Source: Pseudoxanthomonas sp. (GTDB taxonomy: Bacteria; Pseudomonadota; Gammaproteobacteria; Xanthomonadales; Xanthomonadaceae). Taken from it: a stretch of 5,280 nucleotides of DNA. The notes below the pieces were generated by a model that saw nothing but the letters and a program-made list of their open reading frames with translations, was not told where the DNA came from and searched no databases. Location of the stretch: contig JAJAZJ010000353.1 in NCBI GenBank assembly GCA_026785795.1, positions 1-5,280 of the forward strand, written 5' to 3'. Below are positions 1-5,280 of this stretch, piece after piece. The number at the start of each line of letters is the position of its first letter. Position 1 is the stretch's first letter. The position numbers were made by a program, and so were the translations under genes.

Positions 1-204
1 ACCCCCATCGCCATGCCCGGCGTGGACGCACTGCGCGCAGCGGTCAATCCTGAGGCGGGCGATACGCTGTTCTTCGTGGCTCTGGCCGACGGCAGCGGCG
101 GCCATGCGTTCTCGCGCACCCTTGGGGAACACAACGCCGCGGTGGCGCGCTACCTGCATCGCCTGCGGCGGCCGTCGGCTGCGGCCGAGGCGCCGGCGCC
201 ATGA
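1..204 (+). CDS. mltG: Endolytic transglycosylase MltG, C-terminal fragment (5' end outside window)
   Basis: This is the last 67 codons of a gene open from the first base of the window. MltG (YceG) is an inner-membrane lytic transglycosylase that cleaves nascent glycan strands in the periplasm and is thought to set glycan chain length. What is visible is the family's C-terminal block: a TPIAMPG stretch, then [15 protein letters not shown], then [12 protein letters not shown] at about residues 38-49 of the fragment. This matches the usual ending of YceG-domain proteins (TPIAxPG, PxxxxYLYFVA, FSxTLxEHN). The catalytic glutamate and the membrane anchor lie upstream and cannot be checked here. 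The in-frame ATG at position 13 is internal, not a start. The stop codon TGA at 202-204 overlaps the tmk start in an ATGA. The identification is firm because of both the motif set and the downstream tmk-holB-pilZ order, which is conserved in many gammaproteobacteria. Confidence 0.93.
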   Translation, partial: TPIAMPGVDALRAAVNPEAGDTLFFVALADGSGGHAFSRTLGEHNAAVARYLHRLRRPSAAAEAPAP

Positions 205-848
205 CCGAAGCCTTGCTCAGCCATGCGCGTCTGATCAGCCTGGAGGGCGGCGAGGGTGCGGGCAAGACCAGCGCTCTGGTCGCAATCCGCGAGCTGCTGC
301 TCGCCCGCGGCCACGAGGTGGTGCTGACCCGGGAGCCGGGCGGCACGCCGCTGGCCGAAGAGATCCGCCAGGTGCTGCTGTCCCCGCATGAGGAAAGCCT
401 GGGCCCGGAAACCGAACTGCTGCTGATGTTCGCGTCACGTGCCCAGCACGTGCGTGAGGTCGTGCGGCCGGCACTACAGCGCGGTGCGTATGTAGTCACC
501 GACCGGTTCACCGACTCCAGCTATGCCTACCAGGTCGATGGGCGAGGCATGGATCTTGGACTGGTCGAGGAACTGGAGCGCAAGGTGGTCGGCCTGAAGC
601 CCGGCCTGACCCTGCTGTTGGACCTGGACGTGCGCGTGGGCCGTGCGCGCACCAGCGGGCGCGACCTGTGGCCGGATCGGATCGAAAGCGAACAGGATGA
701 TTTCTTCGAGCGCGTGCGCGAAGGATTCCGCAAGCGGGCGCTGGCCGAACCCGCCCGTTTCCGCGTGATCGACGCCAGCCAGGCGCCAGCGAAGGTGGCC
801 GCTGCCGTTTCCGATGCAGTGGTGCGCTGGCTGCGCGACCATCCATGA
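201..848 (+). CDS. tmk: Thymidylate kinase (dTMP kinase)
   Basis: Cytosolic enzyme that phosphorylates dTMP to dTDP with ATP, an essential step of dTTP synthesis in both the de novo and salvage routes. The 215-residue protein has the normal family length (about 205-215). Visible motifs in order: P-loop GGEGAGKT at residues 16-23 with Lys22; REPGGTP at 44-50; the dTMP-binding [11 protein letters not shown] at 101-111; strand LLLDLD at 138-143; and an arginine-containing LID with DRIE at 159-162 and FFERVREGF at 168-176. No basic residue follows the P-loop glycine (GAGKT), while the LID carries the basic residues. This is the pattern of type II (E. coli-like) thymidylate kinases. The start at 201 overlaps the mltG stop and leaves a normal short leader before the P-loop. 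A weak GAGG lies at 187-190. The gene's own stop overlaps the holB start by four bases, so it is probably translationally coupled on both sides. Confidence 0.97.
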   Translation: MTEALLSHARLISLEGGEGAGKTSALVAIRELLLARGHEVVLTREPGGTPLAEEIRQVLLSPHEESLGPETELLLMFASRAQHVREVVRPALQRGAYVVTDRFTDSSYAYQVDGRGMDLGLVEELERKVVGLKPGLTLLLDLDVRVGRARTSGRDLWPDRIESEQDDFFERVREGFRKRALAEPARFRVIDASQAPAKVAAAVSDAVVRWLRDHP

Positions 849-1888
849 GCGCGGTGTTCTCACCCTGGCAGCAGCGTGCCTATGACTACGCCGTCGCCGC
901 GCTCGAGGGAGGTCGTCTTGCGCACGGTTTGTTGATCTGCGGCCCATCGGGGCTGGGCAAGCGGGCGGTGGCCGAGGCGCTCGCCCAGTACGTTCTCTGC
1001 CTTGATCGGTTGCCAGTCGGGCAGCCATGCGGCGCCTGCCGCAGTTGCCACCTGCTTGGTCTGCGCGCCCAGCGCGATCCGGTCGAGTTGCGGCCGGACG
1101 GTGCGCTGGCGCACCCACAGGGCCATAGCGCCCACCCCGACCTGATCCTGGTCGGCTACGAGTGGAGGATGAAGCCGTCGCCACCGAAGCTGCGCACTGA
1201 AATCGTCATTGACCAGATACGCCAGCTTTCCGAACGCTTCGAGATATCCGCTGAATTCAGTTCGCGCATTGCGATCATCGAGCCTGCCGATGCGGTCAAC
1301 TACGCTGCCTGGAACGCAGTGCTGAAGACGCTTGAGGAACCACAGGCGGGGCGCTATCTGTGGATCGTCGCCTCCAATCCTGCACGCCTGCCCGCGACCG
1401 TCCGCAGTCGCTGCCAGCGGCTGGAGTTCAAGCTGCCGGCGCTCGATGAAGCGCTTGACTGGCTGGTCGGGCATGGGCACCCGGCCGGCGATGCCGGAGA
1501 GGCGCTGCAGGCGGCGGGTGGCCATCCCGGCTTGGCCGACGCATGGCTGCGCGAGGGGGGCTTGGCCTTGCGCAAGGCGGTGGCCCTTGACCTGGCTGGG
1601 CTGCAGCGCGGGGAGATCGGGGTGGTGGAAACCGCCCAGCGGTGGTCATCGGATGAGCATGCAGACCTGCGCCTGCGCCACGCGGCCGAACTGGCGCTGG
1701 CCCAGGCCAAGGACCCCGGCTTGACCGATGCGGCCCGATTGCACAAGCTGGGCGCCTGGTTCGATGCTGCCAACCGTACGCGTGACCTGCTGCGCACCAC
1801 GGTTCGCGGCGACCTTGCAATAGTGGATTTGCTGTTGGCCTGGCGCAACGTGGATCGCGCCCGGGCCGTCAAAGGAGATCGTGCATGA
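845..1888 (+). CDS. holB: DNA polymerase III subunit delta'
   Basis: Delta' is the stator subunit of the clamp loader, which loads the beta sliding clamp on primed DNA. The 347-residue protein has an AAA+ fold. Visible elements: a P-loop-like GPSGLGK at residues 33-39, followed by Arg40 instead of Ser/Thr; a zinc-module cysteine set C52, C62, C65, C68; HPD at 97-99; a degenerate Walker B region IIEPAD at 144-149 lacking the DE pair; LKTLEEP at 160-166; and the SRC motif at 188-190 that supplies the arginine finger to a neighbouring subunit. E. coli delta' does not hydrolyse ATP, and the degenerate Walker motifs fit that role. A segment of about 25 residues (72-96) lies between the last zinc cysteine region and HPD where E. 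coli HolB has only a few. No clear Shine-Dalgarno sequence precedes the ATG, which overlaps the tmk stop, so coupled initiation is likely. Confidence 0.95.
   Translation: MSAVFSPWQQRAYDYAVAALEGGRLAHGLLICGPSGLGKRAVAEALAQYVLCLDRLPVGQPCGACRSCHLLGLRAQRDPVELRPDGALAHPQGHSAHPDLILVGYEWRMKPSPPKLRTEIVIDQIRQLSERFEISAEFSSRIAIIEPADAVNYAAWNAVLKTLEEPQAGRYLWIVASNPARLPATVRSRCQRLEFKLPALDEALDWLVGHGHPAGDAGEALQAAGGHPGLADAWLREGGLALRKAVALDLAGLQRGEIGVVETAQRWSSDEHADLRLRHAAELALAQAKDPGLTDAARLHKLGAWFDAANRTRDLLRTTVRGDLAIVDLLLAWRNVDRARAVKGDRA
1871..1879 (+). promoter_or_regulatory. Strong Shine-Dalgarno site for pilZ
   Basis: AAAGGAGAT inside the last codons of holB places AGGAG at 1873-1877, seven bases before the pilZ ATG at 1885. 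It is the best ribosome binding site in the operon. It supports the start at 1885 and suggests that PilZ is also translated by fresh initiation, not only by coupling to holB. Confidence 0.8.
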
Positions 1889-2244
1889 ATGCAGTAGCAG
1901 GAAGTGGACGGCAGGGCATCCTGTCGCTGGCGGTGAAGGACAAGGCGTCGCTATACAACGCCTACATCCCCTATGTGAAGCACGGCGGCATCTTCGTGCC
2001 CACGCCGAAGCGCTACTTCCTGGGGGACGAAGTATTCCTGCTGCTCACCTTGCCCGAGTCCAGCGAGCGCCTGCCGGTGGCCGGCAAGGTCATCTGGGTC
2101 ACCCCGGTGGGTGCGCAGGGTGCGCGTGCGGCCGGCATCGGCGTGCAGTTCGCGGACAACAGCGAGGGCGAAGCGCTGAAAAGCCGGATCGAGACCATGC
2201 TGGCCGGCACCCTCAACGCTGACAAGCCCACCCAGACGATGTGA
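1885..2244 (+). CDS. pilZ: Type IV pilus assembly protein PilZ (non-canonical PilZ domain)
   Basis: Small cytoplasmic protein (119 residues, family about 117-118) required for type IV pilus biogenesis and twitching. In Xanthomonas the orthologue contacts the pilus extension ATPase PilB and the EAL domain of FimX, linking c-di-GMP signalling to pilus assembly; that role is known from the family and inferred here. The sequence shows a single PilZ beta-barrel: LSLAVKDKASLYNAYIPY at 13-30, HGGIFVPT at 33-40, GDEVFLLLTLP at 47-57, GKVIWVTP at 67-74 and GIGVQF at 84-89, then a short C-terminal helix. The RxxxR and (D/N)xSxxG signatures of c-di-GMP-binding PilZ domains are absent, which is typical of the PilZ founder subfamily. 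The ATG overlaps the holB stop and has a strong Shine-Dalgarno sequence at 1873-1877. The stop overlaps the next gene's GTG. Confidence 0.93.
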   Translation: MNAVAGSGRQGILSLAVKDKASLYNAYIPYVKHGGIFVPTPKRYFLGDEVFLLLTLPESSERLPVAGKVIWVTPVGAQGARAAGIGVQFADNSEGEALKSRIETMLAGTLNADKPTQTM

Positions 2245-2909
2245 TCGGGATGGGCTTGGCCAACCCCGGGCCTGGTCGATGGCTCGCCGTTCCTTTTTTG
2301 CTTGCGGGCAGCTTGCTGGCCCAGCCGCTGCAAGCAGCCGGGCTGTCCACCATTTCGATCCAGCCCACGGGCGCGCAAGGCGCAGCCCCTTTCCCTGGCT
2401 GGGAGCTGCGGGCGCCCTTTGCCGCGCTCAATACACTCGAAATGGAGCTGGGCGACCAGCCCTACGCAGCGGTGCTCGGCTTGCTGCCCGCTGCGGCAGC
2501 CGCAGACCATCGGGTATCCGTGCAGTTCGAGACCAGCATGGCCATCAGCGATGAAGGTCCGCATATCGACCTGCTCGACTGGAAGCACTGCCGCTCGGAC
2601 TGGATAACCCTTGTGCCAGGTGCAGGCGCAGCGTTCGTGCTGCCGGCACCCAGTGATGCACAGGCCTCCTGTTTTCCCGCGGTCACGGTCGCTGAAATCC
2701 GCAGCGCGCTCGCTGCCAGGCTGCGTGCCGACAGCTGGGAAGGGCCTGACGCAGAACGCTGGCTGTCGCTGCTCCGGCCACTCGCGTCCGTCGATGAGCT
2801 GCCGATCTCTATCGGCATCAGCACGATGCGACTGCGGATCGAAGTTCGCGACAACGATGCATGGCGGCAGCTCACGATGCTGGAGTTCAAGCTGCCGTTG
2901 GGCTGCTGA
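2241..2909 (+). CDS. Predicted exported protein of unknown function, coupled to pilZ
   Basis: I do not recognise this family. The 222-residue reading opens with GTG at 2241, overlapping the pilZ stop (GTGA). An ATG three codons later at 2250 is an equally possible start, and neither has a good Shine-Dalgarno sequence. The N-terminus looks like a Sec signal peptide: Arg13, a hydrophobic stretch WLAVPFLLAGSLLA at 14-27, and likely cleavage near LQA-AG around residue 32. No other membrane segment is evident, so the mature protein is probably periplasmic or secreted. It holds three cysteines (117, 144 and 222, the last being the final residue), an Ala-rich loop at 84-88 and a C-terminal strand-rich segment (ISIGISTMRLRIEV at 189-202). 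There is no lipobox. Codon use matches its neighbours, so it looks native. Pseudomonas often carries tatD after pilZ; this protein is not TatD. A link to pilus function is only suggested by position. Confidence 0.75.
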   Translation: MIGMGLANPGPGRWLAVPFLLAGSLLAQPLQAAGLSTISIQPTGAQGAAPFPGWELRAPFAALNTLEMELGDQPYAAVLGLLPAAAAADHRVSVQFETSMAISDEGPHIDLLDWKHCRSDWITLVPGAGAAFVLPAPSDAQASCFPAVTVAEIRSALAARLRADSWEGPDAERWLSLLRPLASVDELPISIGISTMRLRIEVRDNDAWRQLTMLEFKLPLGC

Positions 2910-2951
2910 CCTGGGCCGTGGCGCGCCCATGGGCCCGCCGCCGCGACGGCC
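2910..2951. other. Short convergent intergenic gap without a clear terminator
   Basis: These 42 bases separate the 3' ends of the pilZ-operon and the fad gene. They are very G+C-rich. They contain a perfect 10-bp palindrome GCCCATGGGC (2925-2934) and a 5-bp stem TGGGC/GCCCA (2912-2916 with 2925-2929). No T tract follows on either strand, so I do not call an intrinsic terminator. Confidence 0.5.
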
Positions 2952-5018
2952 TCAGACGGTCGGTGTGCGCAATGCAGGCGAGTCCCAGCCCGGCCGTGGC
3001 CTGAAGCGGTCGCCGTAGCGGCCCTGCAGCGCCTTCAGCTTTTCGACCAGCGCATCCGCACCGGTGGCCTTGATGTACTCGATCGGACCGCCGCGGAAAG
3101 GTGCGAAGCCGGTCCCGAAGATCACCCCGGCATCCAGCAGGTCCGCGTCGCTGACCACGCCGTCGTGCAGGCAGGCCACGGCCTCGTTGAGCAGGGGCAG
3201 CACCAGGCGATCCTCCAGGTCGGCCGGCACCGCGTAGTCTTTGGGTACTTCAGGCTTGAGCGCCTTGCCGTTTTCCCACTTGTACAGGCCCTGGCCGTCC
3301 TTCTTGCCGCGCTTGCCGGCTTCCGGTGGCGCGGACAGGGCCGCGGGGATCGGCAACCCCAGGAATGGGGCGAGCGCGCGGCCAACCCCGGAAGCGACGT
3401 CCAGGCCCACGGTGTCGATCAATTCGATGGGCCCCATCGGCATGCCGAACTTCACTGCGACCCGGTCGATCACCGGGCCGGGAATGCCTTCCGAATACGC
3501 CGTCACCGCTTCCAGCATGTACGGGAACAGCACCCGGTTGACCAGGAAGCCGGGCGTGCCCGCCACCGGCACGGCCAGTTTGTCGATGGCCTTGCAGAAC
3601 GCAGCCAGGCGCCTCTCGGTGTCCGCCGCCAGCGCGTCGTGGCGGATTATTTCCACCAGCGGCATCTGCGCCACCGGATTGAAGTAGTGCAGGCCCGCGA
3701 ACTGGCCCGGGCGCTGGATGTGTTCGCGCAGTTCGGTGAGCGGTATCGACGAGGTATTGGTGGTCAGCAGCGCGCTGGCCTTCATGCGCGGCTCCAGCGA
3801 CTGGTACAGCTCGCGCTTGGCCTCTGGGTTTTCGATGATCGCCTCGATCACCAGGTCAGCATTGGCCACGCCGTCGCCCGCAAGGTCGCCCTTGAGCCGT
3901 GCGCTCACCTCGGGTCGCTTGCTGTCGTCCTTTATTTTTTTGACGAACAGCTCGCTGGCGCGAGTCAGCGCCGCATCGATGAAACGCTGCTCGCGATCCT
4001 GCAGGGTCACCTGGAAGCCCCTGTAGGCAGACCAGGCGGCAATGTCGCCGCCCATGACCCCGGCCCCGACCACGTGCACGTGGGTGATGCCGTGATCCTT
4101 GCCGCCCAGGCCCTTCAGCCGCTCCTGCAGGAAGAAGATCCGGATCAGGTTGCGCGCGGTCGGGGTGCCGGCCAGTTTCACCACCGCGCGACGCTCCGCG
4201 TCCAGCCGCGCCTGAATGCCGCTGCCGCCGGATTTCTGCCAGGTGTTGATCAGCGCGTAGGGGGCCGGGTAGTGCTCCCGGCGCGCCTTGCGTGCGACCT
4301 GCTTGGCCATTTGCGGCGCCAGTATCTGGCGCGCAATCCAGGTATTGGTGATCCAGCCGAGGAAGCGCTGCTTGAACGGGCGCACCGTGCCCTTCAGGGC
4401 CAGCGCCACTGCGCTGTCCAGCAGTAGGGCGGGCTCCACCACCTTGTCCACCAGGCCGATGCCGCGGGCAGCGGAGGCCGACAGCGTGCGTCCGGTCAGC
4501 ATCATGTCCATCGCCGCAGGCGCGCCCACCAGCCGCGGCAGGCGCGCGCTGCCGCCCCAGCCCGGGAAGATGCCCAGCATGACCTCGGGCAGGCCGATGC
4601 GGGTGGAGCCATCCTTTGACGCTACGCGATAGCGGCAGGCCAGCGAAATTTCGGTGCCGCCGCCCATGCAGTGCCCGTGGATGGCCGCAACCGTGGGGCA
4701 GGGCAGCTCGGCCAGCTTCTGGAATACGTCTTGGCCGCGGCGGATTGCATCCCTGACCGTGCCCTTGCGATCGAACTCCTGGAATTCCTTCAGGTCGGCG
4801 CCGGCAATGAATCCGGCGGACTTGAGCGAATGGATTACCACGCCCTTCGGCGGGTCAACGGCAAGGCGTTCCAGCAGTGCCCCGAGTTCGATCAGCACCT
4901 CCTGGGACAGCGCGTTTACCGGCGCCCCCTGGCGGTCAAGGCCCAGCACCACGACCCCATCCGCTCGCGATTCGGTGTGCCAGTGACTGAATCGAAGGCC
5001 ATCGAAGCTTGCTGCCAT
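2952..5018 (-). CDS. FadJ/FadB-type multifunctional enzyme: enoyl-CoA hydratase / 3-hydroxyacyl-CoA dehydrogenase
   Basis: Alpha subunit of a fatty acid oxidation complex: hydrates enoyl-CoA, then oxidises L-3-hydroxyacyl-CoA with NAD+. The 688 residues are slightly shorter than E. coli FadJ (714) or FadB (729). The N-terminal crotonase domain has the oxyanion-hole segments AGADLKEF (72-79) and MGGGTE (118-123). Glu123 and Glu145 (in GLPEVMLGIFPG) correspond to the two catalytic glutamates. A linker at about 220-300 ends in an RLDAERRAV...IRIFFL block that looks more FadJ- than FadB-like. The dehydrogenase has the NAD-binding GAGVMGGDIA (318-327), NTSSIP (421-426), the catalytic HYFNPV...MPLVE pair His444/Glu456 and GFLVNR (490-495). 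The C-terminal helical domain has FGMPMGPIELID (524-535) and FGTGFAPFRGGP (634-645). The ATG at 5018 is chosen because the crotonase domain begins just after it; the frame stays open further upstream without homology. No thiolase gene adjoins. FadJ versus FadB is not settled, so no symbol is given. Confidence 0.93.
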   Translation of the reverse strand: MAASFDGLRFSHWHTESRADGVVVLGLDRQGAPVNALSQEVLIELGALLERLAVDPPKGVVIHSLKSAGFIAGADLKEFQEFDRKGTVRDAIRRGQDVFQKLAELPCPTVAAIHGHCMGGGTEISLACRYRVASKDGSTRIGLPEVMLGIFPGWGGSARLPRLVGAPAAMDMMLTGRTLSASAARGIGLVDKVVEPALLLDSAVALALKGTVRPFKQRFLGWITNTWIARQILAPQMAKQVARKARREHYPAPYALINTWQKSGGSGIQARLDAERRAVVKLAGTPTARNLIRIFFLQERLKGLGGKDHGITHVHVVGAGVMGGDIAAWSAYRGFQVTLQDREQRFIDAALTRASELFVKKIKDDSKRPEVSARLKGDLAGDGVANADLVIEAIIENPEAKRELYQSLEPRMKASALLTTNTSSIPLTELREHIQRPGQFAGLHYFNPVAQMPLVEIIRHDALAADTERRLAAFCKAIDKLAVPVAGTPGFLVNRVLFPYMLEAVTAYSEGIPGPVIDRVAVKFGMPMGPIELIDTVGLDVASGVGRALAPFLGLPIPAALSAPPEAGKRGKKDGQGLYKWENGKALKPEVPKDYAVPADLEDRLVLPLLNEAVACLHDGVVSDADLLDAGVIFGTGFAPFRGGPIEYIKATGADALVEKLKALQGRYGDRFRPRPGWDSPALRTPTV

Positions 5019-5021
5019 AAC

Positions 5022-5031
5022 CGAACCATCC
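5022..5031 (-). promoter_or_regulatory. Weak Shine-Dalgarno region of the fad gene
   Basis: Reading leftward, GGATGG precedes the ATG at 5018 by about seven bases. It is only a partial match to AGGAGG. With the onset of crotonase homology it supports the start at 5018 over the longer open frame. Confidence 0.4.
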
Positions 5032-5054
5032 GTTTGCGTATGGGGAAGGGGCTT

Positions 5055-5084
5055 ATCATCCCGAGGTTGTTTGACCCGCGTCAA
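5055..5084 (-). promoter_or_regulatory. Putative sigma-70-type promoter of the fad gene
   Basis: Reading leftward, TTGACG (5084-5079) is a 5/6 match to the -35 consensus. After an 18-base spacer comes GATGAT (5060-5055), a 4/6 match to TATAAT. The predicted transcript would start near 5048 and give a leader of about 30 bases. This is the best-matching promoter I can see for the fad gene. It was judged by eye and not scored. Confidence 0.5.
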
Positions 5085-5085
5085 A
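5070..5085. promoter_or_regulatory. Perfect palindrome resembling a CRP/FNR-family operator
   Basis: TTTGAC-CCGC-GTCAAA is a perfect inverted repeat with 6-bp arms and a 4-bp centre. The core TTGAC-N4-GTCAA has the same layout as the FNR/ANR box TTGAT-N4-ATCAA, changed symmetrically at the inner base pair. It covers the proposed -35 element of the fad gene, so a bound protein would more likely repress that gene than activate it. It lies about 160 bases before the rightward gene. The binding protein is unknown; the E. coli FadR and Pseudomonas PsrA sites look different. Confidence 0.45.
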
Positions 5086-5206
5086 TCCCCACTGAATACA
5101 GGCAGGTGACCGCAGGCACGGGCAAGCCTACGGTGTTTCAGGTTAAAACCCTGGTGGTTGGGCTGAACATTGCCCCTGAACTTTTTCCCGCAAGCGCGGT
5201 CACAGT

Positions 5207-5225
5207 GCTCGGTCAATCGCCGAGC
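5207..5225 (+). promoter_or_regulatory. Hairpin in the leader of the rightward gene
   Basis: GCTCGG (5207-5212) and CCGAGC (5220-5225) can form a perfect 6-bp stem with a 7-base loop. The stem ends five bases before the AGGAG Shine-Dalgarno site (5230-5234). It has no T tract, so it is not an intrinsic terminator. It could affect ribosome access or mRNA stability if the transcript starts upstream of it. Confidence 0.35.
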
Positions 5226-5229
5226 CCAC

Positions 5230-5234
5230 AGGAG
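5230..5234 (+). promoter_or_regulatory. Shine-Dalgarno site of the rightward gene
   Basis: AGGAG lies eleven bases before the ATG at 5246, a slightly long but workable spacing. It is the main evidence that a gene starts there. Confidence 0.6.
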
Positions 5235-5245
5235 TGCGGTCCGGC

Positions 5246-5280
5246 ATGACCGATGTGGTACCCCCAAACGATGCTCCCCC
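5246..5280 (+). CDS. Start of an unidentified rightward gene (3' end outside window)
   Basis: An ATG preceded by AGGAG opens a frame that runs to the end of the window without a stop. Only eleven full codons are visible, reading MTDVVPPNDAP, followed by a partial codon that must be proline. This is a polar, proline-rich N-terminus with no signal peptide features so far, which would fit a cytoplasmic protein. It is divergent from the fad gene and may share regulatory DNA with it. Too little is present to name a product. Confidence 0.5.
   Translation, partial: MTDVVPPNDAP

Larger units (their letters stand above)
5019..5245. other. Divergent intergenic region with promoter elements
   Basis: This 227-base stretch lies between two genes transcribed away from each other and is less G+C-rich than the genes around it. 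It holds the likely fad promoter and palindrome (5055-5085), several weak inverted repeats, a GAACTT element at 5178-5183, a hairpin at 5207-5225 and the Shine-Dalgarno sequence of the rightward gene. Open frames cross it on both strands but show no recognisable protein. Confidence 0.7.

Noticed and set aside
2013..2930. A 305-codon open frame on the - strand
   Set aside because: It is antisense to pilZ and the exported-protein gene, shows no recognisable motif, and conflicts with a signal peptide and a PilZ domain on the + strand.
2912..2934. Inverted repeats between the convergent genes as a bidirectional terminator
   Set aside because: Stems are only about five base pairs and no T tract follows on either strand.
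3165..4427. A 420-codon open frame on the + strand
   Set aside because: It lies wholly antisense to the fad gene, whose - strand product carries clear catalytic motifs throughout. The + strand translation is low-complexity His/Arg/Gln-rich and typical of a shadow frame in G+C-rich DNA.
5188..5199. CCGC-AAGC-GCGG hairpin as a terminator
   Set aside because: Only four base pairs. The T run precedes it on the + strand, and on the - strand an A run follows, so neither orientation fits a terminator.
4671..5249. A 192-codon + strand frame whose stop overlaps the ATG at 5246
   Set aside because: The ATGA overlap mimics the real couplings in the first operon. However, the frame runs antisense to the hydratase domain and then through the promoter region, and has no recognisable content.
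5019..5267. 83-residue N-terminal extension of the fad gene to an ATG at 5267
   Set aside because: The extension has no crotonase homology, is basic and low-complexity, crosses the likely promoter and overlaps the start of the divergent gene. The ATG at 5018 fits the domain start.
1..5280. Mobile elements, CRISPR arrays, tRNA or rRNA genes, or a hidden defence or toxin system
   Set aside because: No transposase, terminal repeats, spaced repeats or RNA gene structure was seen. The base composition and codon use look uniform and nearly all the sequence is explained by housekeeping genes.

Overview
The window is G+C-rich, gene-dense chromosomal DNA from a gammaproteobacterium, most likely a member of the Xanthomonadaceae (Lysobacterales) such as Stenotrophomonas, Pseudoxanthomonas or Lysobacter. 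This rests on the mltG-tmk-holB-pilZ gene order, the strong GC3 bias and the style of the proteins. The genus cannot be fixed from this sequence alone.

Region 1 (1-2909, + strand) is one tightly packed operon. It holds the 3' end of mltG (peptidoglycan lytic transglycosylase), tmk (thymidylate kinase), holB (delta' subunit of the DNA polymerase III clamp loader), pilZ (type IV pilus assembly protein of the non-canonical PilZ type) and a predicted exported protein of unknown function. Each gene overlaps the next by exactly four bases (ATGA three times, GTGA once), so translational coupling is likely along the whole chain. Thymidylate kinase and the clamp loader link dTTP supply to replication. 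MltG acts on peptidoglycan and PilZ on twitching motility. The last gene is the least understood one in the window.

Region 2 (2910-2951) is a 42-base gap between convergent genes, with no convincing terminator.

Region 3 (2952-5018, - strand) encodes a 688-residue FadJ/FadB-type multifunctional beta-oxidation enzyme: enoyl-CoA hydratase followed by 3-hydroxyacyl-CoA dehydrogenase. Its catalytic residues appear intact. No thiolase gene lies next to it in its operon position.

Region 4 (5019-5245) is a divergent intergenic region. It holds a perfect 6-4-6 palindrome (TTTGAC-N4-GTCAAA) that overlaps a plausible -35 box for the fad gene, and a 6-bp hairpin just upstream of a Shine-Dalgarno sequence. 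The latter precedes the first codons of a + strand gene that runs off the window at 5280.

I see no mobile element, CRISPR array, tRNA or rRNA, and nothing that amounts to a new multi-gene system. The most interesting leads are the exported unknown protein coupled to pilZ, the CRP/FNR-like palindrome in the fad promoter, and an A7 tract inside the fad gene where a one-base slip gives an immediate stop codon.
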